A DNA stretch of 64,000 nt from Melampsora larici-populina 98AG31 (taxonomy: Eukaryota; Basidiomycota; Pucciniomycetes; Pucciniales; Melampsoraceae). The notes beneath the pieces are model-generated. The model saw nothing but the letters and a program-made list of their open reading frames with translations, had not been told where the DNA came from and searched no databases. Positions within the stretch are counted from its first letter, which is position 1, and the number at the start of each line of letters is the position of its first letter. A program made the position numbers and the translations under genes. Of this stretch, positions 13,251 through 24,318 are shown piece by piece. The stretch spans positions 662,105 to 726,104 of the forward strand of contig NW_006768795.1 in NCBI RefSeq assembly GCF_000204055.1. Direction: 5' to 3'.

Positions 13251-15149
13251 CTAAAACAACTTCAACCCACCCAACCCAACCTCTTTCTCTTTCACTTCCT
13301 CTTCACCAATCCCATCCAAACTCTCAAACCCTCTACCAAGCAAACTACCAAACAACTCATCCTTCGATTCGTCTGTCCATAAATCCGTTGGAACAGGTAC
13401 CATAAAACTCACAATCTTCTCATGAACATGATACCTTATCTTTCTTCCTTTTGAAGCTTTTGGATCTACATTCGGGTGATGAGTTCTTTGAGATCTATTC
13501 GTTGGAAAACCAGTAGGATCTATTGTCCAAAAAGAACCCCACAACCATCAAAATCATTAGAAAACTATCGAAACATCAAGTTAAGAAAAAAAGTGAAATG
13601 GATGGGTGTTTACCTGTTTCTCGAAGATTCGTGTCTACCACTTCTTTCAATAAAGACAAATAAAAATCCCGATCATCAAACTGATCAAATTCTTCCACTG
13701 ACTGATCTACTAAACCAATCTGATCTTTCTTCATATTCGGTTTATGACGTTTCAATCTAGTTCGTTCAATTAACCTTTCTTTTTCTTCTGACATCTTCCA
13801 TAAAGTATCTAATTGGTTTAAAACATTTTGGTTGACCGAATTGAATTTCTTATGTGAGTTTGTTAAACTTGTGGCTGAATTGATTTTTGTTGACCATTTT
13901 TGTATCGTTGTACGTAAATAAGGTGAAAGTCTATTACGAAAAAAACACCAAAAAAAGATTAAGATTTGTTTGGTTTTTGAGGAAAATCGAGGAAAAAGTG
14001 AAAACCAAATTTATCGATTTTTTTTTTCGGGAATTCTTACATTTTATCTAATTCTTGGGTTTCTTCTATACAACTTTCCAAGTTTGGTTCGCTTTCTGAT
14101 TTCCGTTTTTTCAAAACCCGATCTGGAACCTCCAGTAAATCATTCTTCATCATCATTTCCTAAACTCCCCAAAAAACCCAGTCACATCAGTTTCTCATCA
14201 TTTCATTTCATCTTATGAAGTTCAAGTGAGACTTACCGATCTAAGGTTTCCTACACTTGAACTAAGTGAAATTAATTGATTTAAAACAGTTTGAGTCGAA
14301 TAGGCTTCTGGTATACCTTCTTTTGGAATTATCTAAAATAAAAGAAACCAGTTTGATCAGATAATTTGAATGGATTTTTTTGGGGTTGGGTTAGAGAGAG
14401 AATCTAGACACTTACTTGTGAAATCTCATTTGTTGCTGTTAAGACTTTTTGTAAGCCGATTCTGAATCCCAACAAACTGTCATAAACTGCCTAAAAACCC
14501 CAAATCCCCCCAAAAAAGTGTAATCATCAGATTTTCAAAAAAAGAATAACTCAATGGTGAGGTTTTGGGGGCTTACTAATTGAGATTTGATGGCTTTTCC
14601 TTTAACGAGATCAGCTTTGACTGATGCTTGTAATTGTTTAACTAGTAAGTTGTTTTCGGGTCTGGTTGGGGGTTCGTCTTCTTCGAGGGGTTTGGATGAT
14701 CCGAGTTGTGGTTTGAATTTTAGGAGATCTGGTGCTGGATCGGATGGATCTACTTCTTCTTCATCATCCTCGTCTTCATCCTCGTCTTCGTCATCTTCCT
14801 CGTCATCTTCTTCGTCTTCGTCATCTTCTTCGTCTTCGTCATCTTCTTCGTCTTCGTCATCTTCTTCGTCATCATCATCATGTGAAAGATCAGAACCGTC
14901 ATCCTCATCCTGACCCTGAATATCCTTCCTAGAAACCTTTTTACCCGAATACTTATTCAAAGAATCATTTTCAAGTTCGAATTCGAATTGGTTTCTCAAT
15001 TTACTTGGTGGAACTGAATGATATTGGGTTTGAGATTGAGAGTTGGTTGGTTTTGGTTTTGAATCGATTGAATGATATGAATCTTCTGGATCTAATTCTG
15101 CTGGTGTACTTGATGAGATGGATTTGATTAGATCTGAAAATGAACTCAT
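13251..15149 (-). CDS. BFR2: AATF/Bfr2 ribosome-biogenesis protein
   Basis: AATF/Bfr2 is a nucleolar factor of the small-subunit processome needed for early 18S rRNA processing. Six exons, 15149-14577, 14490-14416, 14332-14237, 14159-14041, 13930-13614 and 13519-13251, join in phase to 482 residues. Order of features: N-terminal Ser-rich part, a very long Asp/Glu run, the AATF core (KSQLAVYDSLLGFRIGLQK), LRTTIQKWSTKIN, then the C-terminal domain with FDDRDFYLSLLKEVVD and DPKASKGRKIRYHVHEKI, which matches the KASKGRKLRFHV block of the family. The chosen ATG precedes SSFSDLIKS; the frame continues upstream with no other ATG. Head to head with the haem gene. Confidence 0.93.
14755..14886. repeat. 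acidic-codon repeat tract in BFR2
   Basis: GAA/GAC/GAT-type trinucleotides on the coding strand with an imperfect 15-to-18-base higher-order period. They encode an almost pure Asp/Glu run. On the other strand this produces a false poly-serine frame. Confidence 0.85.
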
Positions 15150-15447
15150 TCTTGATGTCTTGGATGGTTTGATAAGACAGAGTAGCTTCAAATTGGTATT
15201 TTTTGTTCAAAAGGTTGGATCATGTGACTATGCTGTTACATGTGGGTTTGTTACATGTGAGTTTGTTACATGTGAGTTTGTGTGTGTTTTTAAATCTTCA
15301 CAGCTGATGATCAAATGGATGATCTCTGGTTGGTCGGATTGATCCAGAAAAGCAAATTCACTCTTCTCTTGACCATTCAGAATCAAAACCTCAAAAACCA
15401 ATTCACTTCAACCCATCCATCTCATCATCAACAAAAAAACAAAAACA
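15150..15447. promoter_or_regulatory. shared divergent promoter, BFR2 / HEM1, with E-box tandem repeat
   Basis: 298 bases separate the two start codons. Three tandem 15-base units TTACATGTG(A/G)GTTTG occupy 15236-15280, each carrying CATGTG, an E-box-type hexamer; a fourth CATGTG is at about 15220. The regularity suggests binding sites, but no factor can be named from sequence. Confidence 0.55.
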
Positions 15448-17574
15448 ATGGAACAACATCTAGCCACTCAACAAATGAGACTCTTCAAGACAATCTGTCC
15501 ATACCTAGCTCGTACTTCTCCCATCACTCTACGTAAAATGTCAACTAGCTCGATCATGGGTGTGACCAAACTCAGACACCGAGCCCAACACTGTCCGATC
15601 CTAGGTCCTGTCTTGTCTTACAAATCTCAAGACATCAAAACTAGATCTTATGCTAAATCAACCACTTTAGGACCTTTGAATGATCCTTTTAAATTATCCA
15701 CTTGTCCTCATTCTGCTTCCATTGATCAAAACAAAAATATCAACCTTCAACCTGTTTTGGGTTCCGGTACGCATCATGGGTTTGATTATGAACAGTTTTA
15801 TCATGATGAACTTGAGAAAAAACATCAAGACAAAAGTTATAGATAGTCAGTTTTTGTTTCAATTTGATTTTCGGATGAAGATGATACTCATCAGTTTATT
15901 TGCTTTGCTTTGGTTAGTTTTAATAATGTGAATCGTTTGGCTGCCAAGTTTCCGATTGCTCATACGGCTGATCCGAAAGAAGAAGTCACAGTTTGGTGTA
16001 GTAACGATTACTTAGGAATGTCTAAACACCCAATCGTTTTAGACACCATGAGGTCCGTTGTAATCTTTTTTCCTTGCATCAATCTTGTGAACTTTCTAAC
16101 CCGATTTTCTTTTCGATTTTGATTTTACCAGACAAACCTTAACAAAGTATGGAGCAGGAGCAGGAGGAACCCGAAACATTGCAGGAAACGCAGCATTACA
16201 TCTTTCATTAGAATCCACCTTGGCCGAATTACATCGAAAAGAATCAGCCTTAGTGTTCAGTAGTTGTTATGTAGCCAATGATGCGACTCTAAGCACTTTG
16301 GGATCCAAGTTACCAAACTGTGTGATCTTTTCAGATTCATCAAATCATGCATCTATGATCCAAGGTATCAAACATTCCTTAACTGAAAAAGTTATTTTCA
16401 AACATAATGATTTAGTAGACTTAGAGTTCAAATTAAATCAGTATCCTAAACATCAACCCAAGATTATTGCTTTTGAAAGTGTTTATTCAATGTGTGGTTC
16501 GGTAGGTCCGATTAAAGAGATCTGTGATTTGGCTGAAAAGTATGGTGCGATCACTTTCTTGGATGAGGTTCATGCCATCGGTATGTATGGACCACGTGGG
16601 GCTGGTGTAGCTGAACATTGTGATTATGAATTACAAGCCAATGGTGGTGGTGGTGGTAGAGGTACTGTGATGGGTAAGTCTCTTTAATCTTGAAAAAAAT
16701 CATATGTGAAAAGGATTGACATTCTGGGTGTTTTTGAATCAGATCGTGTGGATATCATTACGGCTACACTTGGAAAAGCGTATGGAGTAGTAGGAGGTTA
16801 CATAGCAGGCAAAAGCTCATTAGTCGATTTAGTTAGATCATATGCACCTGGCTTTATCTTTACGACTTCATTACCTCCTGCAATTGTTGCAGGAGCTCAA
16901 GCAGCGGTTAGGTATCAAATCGATCATCTTGATGATCGTAGATTACAACAACTTAATACTATTGAACTTAAACATCGATTGATTTATGAATTAGATTTAC
17001 CTGTGATGGAGAACCCTAGTCATATTGTTCCGATCTTGATTGGAGATGCTGAGAAAGCTAAGATGGCTAGTGATCTTTTGTTAAACAAACATTCGATCTA
17101 TGTTCAGTTGAGTGAAGTTTTTGTGATTTTTGAATTTGAATGGAAAAAGATATTGATTGATGTTTTGATTGGAATGAGAATAGATCGATTAATTTTCCTA
17201 CTGTACCTAAAGGAGAAGAAAGGTTACGAATCACGCCTACACCGGGGCATAGTTTATTGCAAGAAACTGAATTGGTTCATGCTTTATCATCTGTTTGGAA
17301 TGAATTAAATCTTAAGAAACTTGAAGATTGGAAACGTACTAAAGGCTTACATCTTTCGGATCGTGATGGTCATTCTTTAGGACATCATCAAAGGATTTGG
17401 AGTGATCATCAGTTAGGTTTGAAGGATGGAACTAGCCCGGTTAGGATTGGTAGGGATGATAAAAAGTTGGAAAGTGGTGAAGGATTGAAAAATGAAAAGG
17501 AGGAAAAAGAGAAGGTTTTGTTGAAGAAGAATCAAGTTCGAATCGAAAAGAATGGAGGGATTGAACTTTATTGA
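15448..17574 (+). CDS. HEM1: 5-aminolevulinate synthase, mitochondrial
   Basis: Condenses glycine with succinyl-CoA to 5-aminolevulinate, the first haem-synthesis step, in the mitochondrial matrix with pyridoxal phosphate. Five exons, 15448-15845, 15918-16052, 16132-16673, 16743-17106 and 17184-17574, splice in phase to 609 residues. Visible motifs: [46 protein letters not shown] (DEVH near 322-325), and [14 protein letters not shown] with the cofactor lysine at about 370; then [13 protein letters not shown]. The N-terminus is Arg-rich and acid-poor, as for a transit peptide. It holds three Cys-Pro dipeptides (Cys17, Cys49, Cys86), the form of haem regulatory motifs. A glycine-rich insert sits between GVAEH and the DRVD block. 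The exon 4 donor is the weak GTTGAG. Confidence 0.96.
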
Positions 17575-19117
17575 AAATGAAGTGATGGTTTTTTCCTCAA
17601 AACAAGAAAAATATTTAAACATGAGGTGTTTTTCTTTTCATTATTACTCTTTTGTTTTGTGTTGGATTCATGATTCATGATCTAAACCAACCCCCTCAAA
17701 AAAAAATTCTTTGTGATTTTGTTAGTGTTTCTATTTTGTGTGTGTTATTTTTGTGTGTGTTTTTGAGTAGCTATAAAATAAGTAATAGTAGTAGTAGTAA
17801 AGCAGAATGAGTAATTAATAAATCTCAATTTGATTTCAATCCATTGGTTATTGATAAACTATGTTTTAATGACTCATGATAAGGATCCACACAACCTAGA
17901 ATCCTATGATTAATCATACTGGACAATCACTATTCAGTAGGTGATGGTTTTAGAACGTTTAGGTTTCATAAGATGCTCATACATCTTTTATTTACCATAC
18001 TTTTACCTGGGAACCCAAAAGATACAGTATATCTGAGAGTTCCATCTAGCTAACTTGTGGAAGTCCTACACTCAGACATTCCTTGCTGTGAAGCTCAAGC
18101 TCAGTGGAAAGACTTTAAGATGAATTGGTTAGAGTAAACTTGGTAAGAGTCAAACAAGGAAGAATGTAAGAAACCAAGTTTAGTGTGGGATAAGAAGTTT
18201 TTCAATGGTTTAGAAAGTCTTACTTCTTCTTATTCATGACCCTCCACTTCCTAACATGGTTGTATCAGAGGTAAATATCTGATGATTGAGCAGTTTGATG
18301 GTGTTTTTGAAGGAAAGGGTAATCAAGGAATGCTTTGGAAACTTATTTGGGTGCTTATGAATTGGTTGGAAAAGGTTGGGGTTCTTTATGAAAGACTTGT
18401 GGATTGACTATAAGAGACATAAGGTTAAATGAGATCATGCCTTAATTTGAACACCTGCTTGAGACCATGACCAAACATGAGTCATGAGCCACAATTCTGG
18501 ATTATAAGTCTTTCCTCACTGACACAACACTGAGTAAACAAGAGGCTAATGTGGAGGCTCAATAGTCTGCCCATTGGTAGAAAAATCCACAAAGAGTTGT
18601 AATCTCCTTACATTAACGTAGTTAGATAGATAGTGTGGTATGTGAAATCAAAAGCACTCTGAAAGAAAAAAAAAAACACTGAGTATGGAATGTTGGCAAT
18701 GGAGGGGTCCTATGAGAAGTTGTGAAATGTGGGTCAAGTTGGATGAATTATGTTTGAAAGAAATGTACCTAGATTAGGTAATACATTGTATGAAGATTTC
18801 TTCTTATGGAGGTATGTAAGATGATATAACTTAGGAAAAGTGGTTTTGGGGTATTAATTTAGAAAGAATTGATTGGGTTTGAAAGGTTTAAAAGTATATT
18901 CATGAATTGATTGCATACATGTTTTAGGATAAGTTGGTAAAGTTTTAAAGGTTTCCATTTAGCAAGAAAATCCGGCATAAATCTATACCACTCATGACTT
19001 GAAATTGTGTTGATTAGATTTCGCAAGATTTTTCTAAATTTAATGTTCAGGTGAGTAAGAAAAACATTTGTTGTTGCACATGTATGGTCTATTTATGTTC
19101 AAGTCCAGAAAAACCCT
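17575..19117. other. gene-free stretch with possible LTR-retroelement remnant
   Basis: No coding region recognised. At about 18255-18272 the string TGGTTGTATCAGAGGT resembles a primer-binding site for initiator tRNA (TGGTATCAGAG in many LTR elements) with a two-base insertion. The reading frames downstream are full of stops. At best this is a decayed element. Confidence 0.3.
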
Positions 19118-19711
19118 CTATCTTTCTGGTTCATTCTTCATATAGTTCTCTAGAAAATCATCACAATCTCCAAAGATGAAATTAGTTTCCAGTGTGTTTA
19201 TTCCTTGTGGATTTAAGCATATCATATTCCCCAGCTGGTAGCTAGAAATGATATGTTTGATTGACAAGTGAATGTTTTGATCATCATCAGAGGGTTGTAC
19301 AAGTGTTAAGTGCAAGTCAATTAAAGGCCATAATGTAATCCAAGTCCCTTCCTTACCCTTGTATATTGTAGGGTTACTTATGTCAGTATTCATCAGAAGA
19401 AGAACTTCAACTTGTATTATGGACATTGAAATACACAATACGTGTTTTTGTTCTATAATTTTTGAGCTTTTGGTGGGGGTGAGTAGAAGAAGTTTTGTTA
19501 AATTTTGGTATTCCTGTAAACTTGATGAATCGCTGATCATGACAATAAATTCAATTGGTAAAAGAGAAAATGTGGTTGTTGAGTCAGACAGAAAGTCCCC
19601 CACACAAGCTTCAACACAGGCATGCAAAACTAAAACATTCAGAAAGACAATTGCATTGTGATTTGTTGACTTGACACAATTGAAGAAATCTTGGATCAGT
19701 AGAGCTTTCAC
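19118..19711 (-). CDS. unrecognised open frame, possible exon or relic
   Basis: A 197-codon open frame that does not begin with ATG; the first in-frame methionine is internal. A TGTGCAG that could be an acceptor sits at its 5' side. The translated sequence has protein-like composition (hydrophobic clusters such as CISMSIIQVEVLLLM and acidic PSDDDQN) but matches no family I know. An AT microsatellite lies immediately upstream on the coding strand. It could be an exon of an unidentified gene, a transposon fragment, or chance. Confidence 0.2.
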   Translation of the reverse strand: MKALLIQDFFNCVKSTNHNAIVFLNVLVLHACVEACVGDFLSDSTTTFSLLPIEFIVMISDSSSLQEYQNLTKLLLLTPTKSSKIIEQKHVLCISMSIIQVEVLLLMNTDISNPTIYKGKEGTWITLWPLIDLHLTLVQPSDDDQNIHLSIKHIISSYQLGNMICLNPQGINTLETNFIFGDCDDFLENYMKNEPER

Positions 19712-19727
19712 TGCACAGCAGACATCT

Positions 19728-19751
19728 GATATATATATATATATATATATA
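19728..19751. repeat. AT dinucleotide microsatellite
   Basis: Uninterrupted alternation of A and T for about 24 bases. Confidence 0.9.
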
Positions 19752-19757
19752 CTATCC

Positions 19758-20420
19758 TAGCATAGAATTGACGCAATTGAGTCCCTACTTCACACCAAAA
19801 ACCATAAATTACACTGACCTCATCATGAAAATGGGGTCTTTTTCCTTGTTGAGACGTTATCCCATCTTATACACCTTGTGCATATACTGAGGACTGACTC
19901 AACTTAGTCCCTCCTTGATTCCAATGTCCAAATTTTGGACCTACTAGCATAGGATTGACTCAATCAATTCTCTACTTGAGACTGAGGGCCAAGAAACACA
20001 TAACTTACACAGACTTTTAAGAATGGCCCCATTGTAGAAATGATTCTGTCTCTGCTTGAGACTCTATCTTATCTCAATGGCCTTGTATTAGCAACATGTA
20101 CTAGAACTGGACTAACTCAATTTGAACTAATGGCCAAGGTATTTGAAACTATAGCCTGCTTTCTAAGAATGGTGATTACTCATACCAGCTCTCTGAGTCT
20201 CTATTGCAACTCAGTGGCCTGAGACATGGTCTAGAAGGACAGTAGCTCAGTTAAGTCTCTCCCTGAAACCAATGGCCAAGGGACTTGCATTCACTAAAGA
20301 CTTCTTTGCATGACATGATACCCATTTCAAAATTGTGGTATTTAGGCCATAAGAGACTCAGTTGTAACTCAACCCTGGATAGTACTCCCATTGAAAAGGA
20401 TACACAAGGGATTTCCCCAA
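19758..20420. repeat. degenerate interspersed tandem repeat
   Basis: A loose unit built from GACTNACTCAAT, then a TCTCTNCTTGAGAC-like block, then CAATGGCCAAG, recurs at about 19765, 19893, 19949, 20106, 20237 and 20345 with variable spacing. Copies are diverged. No coding potential. Confidence 0.45.
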
Positions 20421-21397
20421 GGACAATAATCACACTTACCATTTACTTTGGGCTGGACCCTTGGATTCACCTTTGCTTACCAAATACATGGACTGCTTGT
20501 ATTCTAGTCTCTGAGATCCACATTATTGCAGTGATAAGATTAGTACATCAGGATGTGTAATTGATTTTGATCCAATCTCCAAAATTGAACAATGATACCA
20601 AAGTATCAAGGAATCTTTCTTTCCTTGTTTTCTTGAATAATCGAACAGGATTGATACATATGAATCCATACTGGGGAGCTAAGCATATTACTTCTATCCT
20701 TTGAGGTCCCCAATCATGTCTTCTTGCCAAATAGTTCTAGAGGAAGTTCAATCCTGTGTAAGATTGGGGCATCATACATTTGAGATATAAGGGACTTGGA
20801 CTTTAAAAACCATCTCTTGCTTGACAAGTATATTTGAAAAAGTCCAAGTTGAGCCTATCTTCAACTCATCTTACCTGCTTGTTTCTTCTTTCAATTATAT
20901 TTTTGGAAATGGTCATGTAGCCCAACATCTAGATGTACCTTTCAATATAGTTTGATTAGTGCAGAACCATGGTTCAGACAAAAGGAATGTAAAAGGTTCA
21001 GACAAGTAGACAATATTGTGAGGATCAAGAATGATCAAACTATTGATTTGTTCTCTCTGAAAGACTTGCTGAGTGATCCAATTTCCACTTTGCAGAGCAG
21101 GTTTGATTAACACTCGCCTTGAACAATTGTACATTCAGTGGAAACCCAATTTTTGATTTTTGGTTTTTGATTTTTGATTTTTGATTTCCAAGGAGTAGGT
21201 TGGTACCTCATGAGTGGCAATTGGGGTTTACAAGTGGATATGTCAAACAGCCAACCGGGTAGACTGGACTTGTGTACACTAATGTTAAAGATCGTGATTG
21301 AATGGGCTCATCGGTCTTCTGGGGATACAGAAGCACATGAACCGAATATGTACTCAAACCATGAGCAAAGCGTCAGACAATTCTATAGAAAACAAGT
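20421..21397. other. intergenic, no gene recognised
   Basis: AT-rich and repeat-poor except for a short GATTTTT-type tandem stretch at about 21150-21187. Only short random frames. Confidence 0.5.
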
Positions 21398-22144
21398 TCA
21401 AGTTTGACGTTCAATTTCTTTAATTTGTTCCCAATTTTCTTCTACAATTTCTAATCCAGCTTTAGCAGGGCTTTCAAGCTTATTACCGTCCGATCTTGCT
21501 TGACTTCCAAAACTGGAACCTACTACACCTACCTCATGTCCAAGATCAGTTCCTGAGGCACTTCCAGCCGTTCCACATAGCGCGTCCTTGACCATTTCCC
21601 AACGTCTTTGACCACTTCTAACACGATGAGGTACTACTACTGGATTAAGTTCGAATTCGCTTTCACCATCTCGTAGAATAGCTTGGTTAAGTGGTAAGGC
21701 TCGTATTGTGCCGTGAAGGACGTTTGGGATTGATGGTGGTGCATAAGGTACTGGTGGTTTTTTGAAGAGTAGTGAATCATCAATAAACTCAATCAACCTT
21801 TCACTTCAACACATCGAATCAAAACTCAGAGTCAGCTTGTACTGCCTTGCGGTTCTGACTTGATACTCGACGAGAGTTCTTCAGGGACTCAACTGGTCAT
21901 CCAATGGTGCAAAGTTTTCGGCAGTATGGTAAAGCTCGATGATCGAACGAAGTTGGTTTTCATCAATTCTTGATGAACTTCGAGTTGATTTTCGAATGGT
22001 GCTTGCCGCATTACTTCCAAGTTGCTGATCAGGTTGAGTGTTTGATGGTGAGACTGTTGAAGAATGTAGAAGCCTAATTGTTCCTTGATTTGTTTTTGGT
22101 TTCGATATCAGCAACCGATTTAGCTGAATGCATGAAGGCCTCAT
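21398..22144 (-). CDS. predicted small mitochondrial protein, unknown function
   Basis: Exon 1 is 22144-21894 and exon 2 is 21803-21398; with a GTTGAG donor and GAAG acceptor they join in phase to 218 residues. The start is the ATG at 22144; the upstream TTG in frame was not used. The N-terminus (MRPSCIQLNRLLISK, then GTIRLLHSS) is rich in Arg, Leu and Ser without acids, as in a mitochondrial presequence. The middle has ERLIEFIDDSLLFKKPPVP, then a repeated-looking VVPHRVRSGQRRWEMVKDALCGT, and the end is acidic. No family name is recognised. The gene lies head to head with a membrane-protein gene 187 bases away. Confidence 0.7.
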
Positions 22145-22331
22145 GATGTTCAAGATGTTGGATAATTCTTTAACTTTGCCGAACGAGAACTTTCAGGAAA
22201 AGCTGAAGACAACTTTGAGGTATCCGGTCAACGGGCTAGCGGATCTCAAAAGACCGAACATCGGGTAATTTCAAAACCTGAACCGAAAGTGAATTTTGGT
22301 CAACACCATTTCATTCCACAACAAGCTCAAC

Positions 22332-23182
22332 ATGACTCAACTTCCTCAGCAATCAAAACTCAACAAACCTACAAAATCGTCACCAAAGTCATCCACAAAA
22401 CAAGTTACGAGCATCAAAAAAGACAATCAGCCTAGAATCCAATCCGATGACGATGATTCAGGAGCGGAAAGCAGTTCAGGATTGTTCGACATTTCACAAG
22501 CAGATCAAATGAAACTTATCGAACAAACTGGAATCTTATCTCGTATACCAATGTCAAAACCTAGTCAAACCAAACGTGATTCTCAAAAACCACTCCTAGA
22601 GTTCGCTAAGCATGAAATCCCAAAACTTACACCTGAATCTGATGAAAGTTCAACGGAGGAGGAAGAGGAAGAATCAGACACACTTCCTCTTTGGGTAGAC
22701 CGAGCTTTCGATACCTTTCTATGGACTATCCCTTTTTGTACTATCTTCATTTGTTTGTGAGTAGATGCCTCAAACTTTAAGCTCTAGCTTATCCAGCAAA
22801 AATTGATTGGAACCATGATTATCCATTTTGATTCAGAGATGTAGCAATTCATGCGCAATACGGCCAAGAAGTCTCATTCAACACAGAACTCAAAAGATTG
22901 GTCAATGTAGCACCATCACTAATCGTACTCATCCATTTCACTCTCCATTCCCCTAAGCACCTCTTCACTCGCTTCACCCTTTTCGGTTTATCAGCTATCG
23001 GTGGATCTTACATGGTTTTCGTCATGAATAAATATTCTTATCTATTGGTGATGAAACAAACTCCAGCTCTTGGTACACTTTGGATTTATTCTGTAGTCCG
23101 GATGGATTTGATTGATGCGGTCATCAGTTTGGTTATTGTTGCTGGTTGGTGTTGGGTTAAGAAATTGAGCCTTATGGTTTGA
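22332..23182 (+). CDS. four-span membrane protein (resembles a basidiomycete DUF family)
   Basis: Exon 1 is 22332-22756 and exon 2 is 22837-23182; the splice uses GTGAGT and CAG and gives 256 residues. The ATG at 22332 is the first in frame (MTQLPQQSK). The first half is hydrophilic, Ser/Lys-rich with an acidic Glu run. The second half has about four hydrophobic segments: FLWTIPFCTIFICL, VAPSLIVLIHFTL, FTLFGLSAIGGSYMVFVM and DLIDAVISLVIVAGWCWV. The layout fits small conserved fungal membrane proteins listed as a domain of unknown function (DUF7719 comes to mind; not verified). The compartment is unknown. It shares a short divergent promoter with the preceding mitochondrial gene. Confidence 0.72.
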
Positions 23183-24318
23183 GATCTCTTTGTTAAAATC
23201 TTTGGTCCCTTATAATTGCCCGTCACAAGATGTGAGTCACTACATCGGTTGTTTTGTAAAATCCATTAAACTTTTGCAAGTATGTACTCTAGTATGTTCT
23301 CATTGAGAGAACCGATAACTCTTTCTTCTATATAGCAAGTGCAGATTTCAAAGTATGGCGTTGGTTGTGTAGTGAGATATCCAGCCTCAGGCTTGGGGAT
23401 CTTTGTAAAATGAGACGTAAGAAGTGTTCACGAAATATACTGTTGGATAAACAGTGAATTGATTGTTGAAGCTGCAATCAAACATGTGAAGCCAAGAACC
23501 AGCACAAAAGATGCGACTTGTCAAAATCCATTGCAGGCGGTGACTAACATGAATAATTTGTACTCATCGACTGATATTAATTTTAAAAGAAACCCGAAAT
23601 CGACTTATTTTGATCTTTGGGGTAAGCCTTGAGGCTGTAAGTTTGACTTCAAGTAGTTTTTTAAACACAATTCAATTTCAGCCGTTGTCTTTCTTTGACA
23701 GTTCATCCAAAGGCTAAAGTAACCAAGAACAAAAAATCAAAAGGAATGAAATCTTATCAGTATATTGATCTTTATCAAGAACGTGAGATGTGTGAATAGG
23801 CCCAGGTCGTACTTTCTCTCAGAAAGAGGAAAGAGAGGTGTGCCGGATTCCAAGGTCAAAAGTGTCAAGACGAGAAGTGAGTTCATTGAGATTTGGGTTC
23901 TTGTCTGGGATAGCTGATCTGTTTGACAAGGCCGATTTCTACTTTGCAAAGCTCGTCAAATTGACTTTCCTTTATCCCATGTAGTCAATCAAATACCTTA
24001 TGATTTATTGTTTGTAGTAATCATGGGAAACAATTTTCCAGAAACTGATTCTATCGACTTATACTAGAGATTGACAAAATCGACCATTGTGATGCTTAAT
24101 CTCAATAACATTGTTCCTTTTGGCACAAAAGTTAATGGTTTAATTACATTTTCAGTCATGATAACTACTTTTTTATGGACGTAAGACTATGGATTGGTTT
24201 ATACATCATCTTACAGCTAAATATGTCTTTGTGAATCAAACTCCCAGTCACAATGATATAGAGATAGATAAACGAAAGGATGCAGGTTATAAGATCGTGA
24301 TTAATCTAAAATATACTT
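23183..24318. other. intergenic, no gene recognised
   Basis: Contains only short unsupported frames; probably includes the 3' ends of the flanking transcripts. Confidence 0.5.

Noticed and set aside
13970..14218. Hydrophobic 82-codon plus-strand frame
   Set aside because: It lies over BFR2 exon 4 and the following intron in antisense; T-rich intron sequence gives the hydrophobic look.
14587..14913. Poly-serine open frame on the plus strand
   Set aside because: It is the antisense reading of the Asp/Glu codon repeat in BFR2 exon 1.
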